Origin: Maratus speciosus
Lineage: Eukaryota; Arthropoda; Arachnida; Araneae; Salticidae
Direction of reading: 5' to 3'
DNA length: 64,000 nt
Assembly (NCBI GenBank): GCA_963932465.1
Contig: OZ010795.1
Location: 472,120,806 to 472,184,805, forward strand
Below the pieces are notes generated by a model, which did no database searches, was not told the origin of the DNA, and saw only the letters and a list, made by a program, of their open reading frames with translations. This document shows, in pieces, positions 58,440 through 64,000 of the stretch. Both the position numbers and the translations under genes were made by a program. Numbering within the stretch: the first letter of the stretch is position 1; each line of letters starts with the position of its first letter.

Positions 58440-59210
58440 TGAAAAATGCAGCATATCAGCGTCACCGGTTAGGTGATTTTCACCAAAATCTAGTCGTCAA
58501 CAACTTATGTCAACTTCCAATTGAATCTGAAGTTTGATAAAAATCCGTGCATTAGTTTTTGAGATAGAGCTATTGCGGAAATTGAAAAAAATTTGCATGG
58601 CAGCGTCACCTGTTGGGCGATCTACACCAAAAACTAGTTAGTACCAATTTATACCAGGGATTAACTGAATCTGAAGCTTGATGAAAATTTATGCATTAGT
58701 TCTTCAGATACAGCTTTTGCAGAAAGTGGGAAAAATGCAGCACAGAAGCGCCACCTGTTGGGCGATTTAGACCAAAAACTAAACATCACTAATTTATATC
58801 AGGGACTAACTGAATCTGAAGTTTGATGAAAATTTGTGCATTAGTTCTTGAGATAGAGCTATTGCGATAATCATGAATAGTGCAGCATAGCAGTGTCATC
58901 TGTTGGGCGATTTTTACATAAAAGTAATGAGCACCAAATTATATCAAGGACTAACTTAATCTGAAGTTTCATGATAATCCGTGCCTTAGTTCTTGAAATA
59001 TTGCTATCGTATTATATCGCTATATCGTATTGAATCGCTATATTGCTATTGCGAAAATCGTCAAAAAAGCAGCATAGCAGTGCCATCTTTTGGACGATTT
59101 ACACCCAAAGGTAATCAGCCCCAGTTTATATCAAGTTCTAACTGAATCCAATGTTTTGTGAAATTCCGTGCATTAGTTCTTGAGATAGAACGTCCACAAA
59201 ATTTGTGTCA
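58440..59210 (-). repeat. 145-bp minisatellite, reverse copy
   Basis: The unit word CACCTGTTGGGCGAT recurs at about 58465, 58610, 58755 and 58900, exactly 145 bp apart. A fifth unit is displaced by about 40 bases of ATCGCTATAT-type duplication near 58998-59040. Confidence 0.9.
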
Positions 59211-59442
59211 GACAGACATTTTCCGAAAACCATCAAATCGTTATAAAAACATGTATAATAATCACTTATAAACAGATTAAGTTGAATAATGCTATAAAAA
59301 GTGATAAAATATCTTTATTAAGATTGACGATCGTTTCGTCGCACAAACGGTGATATTTTCAAAATCATTCACGATAGAAAATATTTTCACATAATTTAAA
59401 AACAATAAACATAGTAAGCAATGTCACGAGACATGATGCATA

Positions 59443-59712
59443 ATGAAAAGCATTGCAAACATAAAATTAAAATTACAACAAATACAACAGAAGAACCACA
59501 GCTTTGGCCAGTACAGCGAAGAACCTTTACATATCGATTTTAAGAATAGCAAGTTAATTTATACATCAAGATTTTATTTACCATCCATAATCCGAGAATC
59601 AATAGAGATATTTTTACGCAACAAGAATATTTGCAATGATTCAGTGTCCCTTGATTTACCTAATATTTGGAAAGAGATGATATGTGATTATAGTAACAAT
59701 AGTAAAAATTAA
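59443..59712 (+). pseudogene. C-terminal remnant of Penelope-like RT/GIY-YIG protein
   Basis: The 89-residue frame begins within the inverted arm, so its N-terminal third is not natural. The latter part, IRESIEIFLRNKNICNDSVS then LDLPNIWKEMI, matches from memory the pattern closing Penelope-like proteins: (I)RE(A/S)IEI, a short N-rich loop, then L-N-I-W and the end. In intact elements this follows a GIY-YIG endonuclease joined to a reverse transcriptase. Neither domain is present here. Confidence 0.5.
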
Positions 59713-60068
59713 TCCACGCTCGCAAATAGCCAAGATTATTTTATTTTTAGTTTATGTTTTGCGATGTTTTTCATTATGCATGTTGTCTCGTGACATTGTT
59801 TACCATGTTATTGTTTTTTAAATTATATGAAAATTAATCCACGCTCGCAAATAGCTAATTTAATTTAATTTTATGTTTGCAATGTTTTTCATTATGTATC
59901 ATGTTTCGTGACATTGTTTACCATGTTTATTGTTATTAAATTATGTGAAAATTAATCCACGCTCGCAAATAGCTAATTTAATTTAATTTTATGTTTGCAA
60001 TGTTTTTCATTATGCATCATGTCTCGTGACATTGTTTACTATGTTTATTGTTATTAAATTATGTGAAA
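59708..60068 (+). repeat. Three tandem units, 118-125 bp
   Basis: ATTAATCCACGCTCGCAAAT begins at 59708, 59833 and 59951. Each unit runs through CATTATG...CGTGACATTGTTTAC to AAATTATGTGAAA. The last unit leads into the 3' arm. Confidence 0.9.
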
Positions 60069-60259
60069 ATATTTTCTATCGTGAATGATTTTGAAAATGT
60101 CGCCGATTGTGCCACGAAACGATCGTCAATCTTAATAAAGATAATCCATCAAATCGTGTTCAGGACCTTCTAAAACGTATAAATCCATCGAAAACCGGAA
60201 GTCGAAATTTCTTTCCAATACTTTCTTCTTGTAAAGATAGAAGAAAGTAAAAATGGGTT

Positions 60260-60750
60260 CTCAAAATTGAGTAAAAAGTGTTCAATTTTAAATATGTCAC
60301 ATACTCCAAATAGCTTCGATCCAAATGTACTCAAAATTGAGAAACACGTGTACTCACTTTTGATTCTATGGATGTATTTAAATACGAACAGTTATGTGCT
60401 CATTTTTGATCTTATGTATGTATTCATATATGAAGCGTTTATGTGCTCATTTCTGACCCCATATAATGTATTCAAGTATGTATTTTGAAAGTAAGTACTG
60501 TCTGTTATCCCCCCCCCCCCTATTTTATGTAATCAGTTGTACCTTCTATAAATATTAAATTATGCACAGTATTTAAAAATAATTTAAAAGTATTTGAAAG
60601 CAATGCTCTTGTCATAAAAATATGAAGTAAAACAAGATGGCATCCAAGATGGCCGATTAATAACACGTGCGAAACCAAAATAAGGTAAAAAAATGAGCAA
60701 AAAATACATTTAATAAAACACTTTCAAAAGTAAAGTTAAACAGAAAAAAT
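60260..60750. other. No recognised gene, 12-base C run
   Basis: TACTCAAAATTGAG and GTGCTCATTTYTGA words repeat loosely (60260-60460). A C run is at 60509-60520. Confidence 0.4.
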
Positions 60751-60751
60751 A

Positions 60752-61890
60752 CAGTCGGACCTCTATTTAACTAACCTCTATTTTGCGAATTTCTCCATTT
60801 TGCGAACTTTTCCTTGGAACCAAGAACATTTTGCGAATTTCTTCGTAAAATAACCTCCGAATAGCGAAGTGCACTCTCTACTTAACGAACTTTTTCTTGT
60901 GATCTAAATTTTTTTTTCTCCCTATTTCTTAAAATATTTCTGGATATTTCAAGCTTAATCTTTCTTTTAACACATTTTATGATGTTCAATGGCCTTGAAC
61001 TGGTTTTACCAGGCGCCTCCTTTGTCAGCAGTGAGAATTCGGTAAGTACGAAGGACGAAGACGATAGTCCCTTAGAGTAATTTTAAAAAATGTGGATACA
61101 GCTGAAAAAAAAAGAAGAAATTAACTATGATGTGCTGATTGATGATTGTATTTTATTTAATTCTGAAATTGAGACCTCGGAAACTCTAACCCAATTGGAT
61201 ATTTTCGACAGTGTGAAAAATAAAAACAATACAGTAATGAATTGCGATGAAGACGAATATGATGAAGATGGAAATGATCATGATGCAGGAATTAACAAAA
61301 CATCGTATGATGAAATGCTAAAATCATTTGAAACAATCTGATGCGGATTGCAGTTTAAAGAAAATACGCATGAAGGGGTTTTTGGCGAATTGCAAAGATG
61401 CGAAACGTATTATGAGAGAAAGCACTTTTTAAAATGAAAAACTCAGGTAAAATTAACAGAGTTTTTCAGAAATTAAATTTAAGGACGCATGTGATAATGT
61501 ATGGTTAAAATTATTTCTTATAATAATATTGAATACGATAGTGTCATTCAAATTCGTTAATTTTAATGTAAAACTATTTATATTAAACTGAAAATACAAT
61601 GTATTCCCGGACAACGTTTTGTTTTCCTCGCAGATTTCAAAGATTTAAACACATAGAAAAAATGAATTGATGATAGGTATTGGCGGGTAAAATAAATAAA
61701 ACAAATAGATATAATTATAAAAAAAAAGTGTGATTAATTACTGTTATTAAAAATATTTAGTGTTTATGAATTTAAAATCTGTGTTATGTAGATTAAAATA
61801 TTTTAAACGGTGAATCTCTATTTAACGAATTTTTCATATAACGAACTTTTTTCCGGGATTTAGCGACTTCGTTAAATAGAGGTTCGACTG
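60752..61890 (+). mobile_element. Non-autonomous pogo-type element, exact ends
   Basis: CAGTCGGACCTCTATTTAAC at the left and, in reverse complement, CAGTCGAACCTCTATTTAAC at the right. TA is at 60750-60751 and 61891-61892. Subterminal direct and inverted copies of CTCTATTT-AACGAA and TTGCGAA follow at both sides. At 1139 bp it holds only a small transposase remnant. Confidence 0.85.
61090..61341 (+). pseudogene. Acidic C-terminal remnant of a pogo/Tigger-type transposase
   Basis: The frame contains EINYDVLIDDCILFNSEIE, then a dense acidic run DEDEYDEDGNDHD and SYDEMLKSFETI. An acidic linker before a short helical end is usual at the C-terminus of Tigger/CENP-B-like transposases, and the surrounding TIRs support this. 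No DDE residues or DNA-binding domain are present. About 83 residues remain of a protein usually near 500. A frame shift after ETI would be needed to continue (DADCSLKKIRMKGF). Confidence 0.5.
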
Positions 61891-61892
61891 TA

Positions 61893-63584
61893 TATCTTTC
61901 CTGTCAAATGGGCTTCGCTCCCTGACACTTTATACAGATTAAAGTAAAATTGCGCTGATATTTATTTCCGGATCAAAACCGTTCACAAGAAACATTTGAT
62001 TATTTATTAAGGAAAAATAGCAAAATTATTAAGATACGCTAAACAAACATTTTTATGATAAGAGCTTCTTTTCAAGCACTTTTAAATTATTTTAAAATAC
62101 TGTGTGTAACTTAATATTTATTTACATTAATTTAATATTTACAGAAGGTACAGCAGATTACACTAAACAAGAAAAAAAAAAAACGTATTGAATATTTAAC
62201 AGAGCACTACTTTCAAAGTTATTACTTTCGAAGTTATAGCCGAAGTTTTCGGCATTACTTTTATCAAATTACTCATTACTCGGTTAAATTACTTAAGTTT
62301 AATGGATAAAAGAAGTACAGTATATTACATGGCACGGCGACATACGCCAGGAACACATCCAAGAACAAGAACAACAAAATAGGTGTTGCCAAACTACACA
62401 TACAAAAAGTGTGTTGCCAAAACAGCAATAGAAACTGTTACAACATAATTTAAATCTTAATAACTTTCAAAGTTATCGCCGAAATCTTGAAATTCCATTC
62501 TTCTTTTTTTTTTTTTTTCACGAAGTAATCCATCTCAACACCAAAGCAGCATACAAAGTAAGCGTCCTATCTTAAATGGGAGAGGTAACCGCAAGATTAA
62601 AGGCGAGGTCACATCAATCAAGGTCACACCCCACGTAGCGGACGGGGTTGAACTATAGGAATATATTTAACTGTTTTCTTCTTTATGGATAATCTATTAA
62701 TTGTACATCTATGAAATAACTGCGCATGCTCAAACGCCGTGCTTTCATCTGTTTGCAGGTATTTACATTCTAACAGCATACAGAATATTCTATTAATTTC
62801 TATTCGTGATTATTTATTTTATTTATTGTAGTTAATTATTTAAATAAAACAGTTCTTTTTAGAACGAATATTATTTGTTAAATTGGCAAAATGTTGGTCA
62901 TCAAATAGCTGTAGTTTTCGTAATTGTAAGAAATTTTTTTTTTTTTTTTGGTAGAATTCATCTCTGTTCTTTCCCAAAGAGTAAAAGAAGTTAGTAACGT
63001 GTTTTTATTTCAATTTATAAGAAAAGATAAAATCTTTTTTAATTATATAATACAAATATTGCTGATTTAAATACGTTCGATTTTAATTATATTTTATTAA
63101 TGAAAAATGACGCATAAAAATTAGTAATTATTTAACCCTTAAATGCCGGGTGTTGCTTTTTGGCAGCATATCCAATTTAGGCTCTAAAATACCATTAGAA
63201 TAATATTGAAGCTATAATGCCTAATGTTGCCAATAAAATACATTATAAAAATATTATTAAATCAATTTTCAACATGTAGATGGCAACACTTGTGCTGTTT
63301 AAGAATAAAGATAGATTTCTTTTTTCAATTGTTGATACTTGTTCTTTTTGTTTTGTTTGGGAGCTTGCGAAATACCCTATTTTGTTCTGCAGTGAGCAAG
63401 TAAAATTTATTTCTTATTATAGCTCCTAAAATTCTTGTGTTTTAATATTATAGAATTTTATCAAGGAAAATTATTTTTTCAAATAAAGACCAGTATTGCC
63501 GATTAGTAACAAACTGTTTTTTAGCCGTAAACCATACTTAAAACAAAAGCATAGTTCGAACTGAAGATTGTAAATATCTTGTTA
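61893..63584. other. No recognised gene
   Basis: AT-rich with A and T runs (62171-62182, 62505-62518, 62937-62949). TTAACCCTTAAATGCCGGG at about 63132 looks like a TTAA-class transposon start but has no partner. The CACCCCACGTAGCGGAC area (62626-62642) is GC-richer and unexplained. Confidence 0.35.
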
Positions 63585-64000
63585 AAATAAAAAGTTTTAT
63601 AGGAGCAAACACTATACATGGGAATTTAATCATTTTTAGATCATTTTATACATTAAAAGCGCACGGTGTGCAGACTGCATTTATTTTTTTAATTACTCAT
63701 TTTTTGAGGTTTTATTTCTATTTTAATTTCAATTTTTCAACATTTTCAGAGGCATTTTTTACAACTTTTAGAAAAGGGTATTATTTTAAACCGCTGTAAA
63801 ATTTTAAAACAGCGGAATGAATAATATTTCCTTCAAATTTAAAATTGCTTACACGTGACTATTATAAACAGAATAAGACTTTCAAATGAGAATTAAATGA
63901 TTACGTATTAAAAGCAGGAAGATATTTATAATTACGTCATAAAAACTATATTTACACGTGAATTTTAAAAGAGAAAGACAATTTTAAAATAATAAATCCA
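63585..64000. repeat. Inverted copy of 33410-33805
   Basis: Shared words in reverse complement include ACGTGACTATTATAAACAG, TATAATTACGTCATAAAAA and CACGTGAATTTTAAAAGAGA against 33420-33550. It continues past the end of the window. Identity is moderate. It is probably part of a second Helitron of family H3. Confidence 0.6.

Larger units (their letters stand above)
59242..60145. mobile_element. Penelope-like element fragment
   Basis: CCATCAAATCGT is duplicated at 59230-59241 and 60146-60157 (12 bp). Inverted arms of about 165 bp (59312-59475 and 59978-60141) bracket a short coding remnant and tandem units. The arms contain GACGAAACGATCGTC-type words, which resemble the GAAAC-palindrome-GTC half of a hammerhead motif, but no CTGATGA half is visible. 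The combination of inverted terminal arm, tandem terminal units, variable-length duplication and an endonuclease-like C-terminus points to Penelope. Confidence 0.65.
58383..60257 (-). mobile_element. Helitron-like element H2, copy 2 (minus strand), with nested Penelope
   Basis: It is the reverse complement of the element at 52262-53489. The 5' hairpin words lie at 60225-60256 and CGAAAACCGGAAGTCG at about 60189. The 145-bp array lies at 58440-59210, and CTAG at 58386-58383 follows a degraded hairpin. A Penelope-like insertion (59242-60145) splits it between the microsatellite and the 5' end. Confidence 0.7.

Overview
The window looks like intergenic heterochromatin-like DNA from an arthropod, most likely a spider or other chelicerate. 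This assignment is an inference. It rests on roughly 70% A+T by eye, no operons or bacterial signals, and a repeat mixture of mariner, pogo/Tigger, hAT, Helitron, Penelope-like, RTE-like LINE and tRNA-SINE that is common in arachnid genomes. I find no intact host gene. The longest open frames belong to dead transposases. One short reverse-strand segment (58235-58367) reads like an exon but is not recognised.

Layout. 1-5240: end of a hAT-like repeat, a TIR element (682-1800), a giant inverted repeat with about 1.05 kb arms (1812-4240), and a degenerate array of about 180-bp units. 5420-5944: a Penelope-like fragment with two hammerhead-ribozyme-like motifs in inverted arms and a 13-bp target duplication. 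6305-8483: a pogo/Tigger element interrupted by a complete mariner (6575-7856). 8622-11779: a 3.2-kb DNA transposon with long TIRs and a decayed transposase of a widespread but (by me) unnamed arthropod type. 12.7-18.7 kb: Helitron-like and Tigger pieces, a fold-back repeat, and two hAT elements with 8-bp duplications. 20472-21626: a TA-flanked TIR element. 22-23.9 kb: AT-rich degenerate repeats. 23875-25257: a palindromic MITE with a Helitron inserted near its centre. 25567-26396 and 26496-29947: two more hAT elements. 28571-31922: an inverted pair of about 0.95-kb elements flanking an RTE-like reverse-transcriptase relic. 32.8-38.3 kb: Helitron-like elements and a 1.2-kb inverted and tandem repeat element. 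38.5-43.1 kb: mostly unrecognised AT-rich DNA. 43113-46367: a full-length non-autonomous Helitron. 46475-48370: another Helitron. 49.1-51.3 kb: two hAT-like MITEs and a clean tRNA-SINE. 51.3-57.6 kb: a repeat carrying a TA-flanked element that itself carries a Helitron with a 145-bp minisatellite and a near-perfect palindrome. 58.4-60.3 kb: the same minisatellite Helitron in reverse, interrupted by a Penelope-like element. 60752-61890: a non-autonomous pogo element. 63585-64000: an inverted copy of part of the 33.4-kb Helitron.

Nothing here works as a pathway. The sequence records repeated, nested insertion, and many boundaries can be fixed to the base because target-site duplications survive. 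The most interesting items are the paired hammerhead-like motifs inside Penelope inverted arms, the minisatellite-bearing Helitrons (145-bp period at two loci, a similar spacing at a third), and the several large inverted repeats that could form hairpin RNA.
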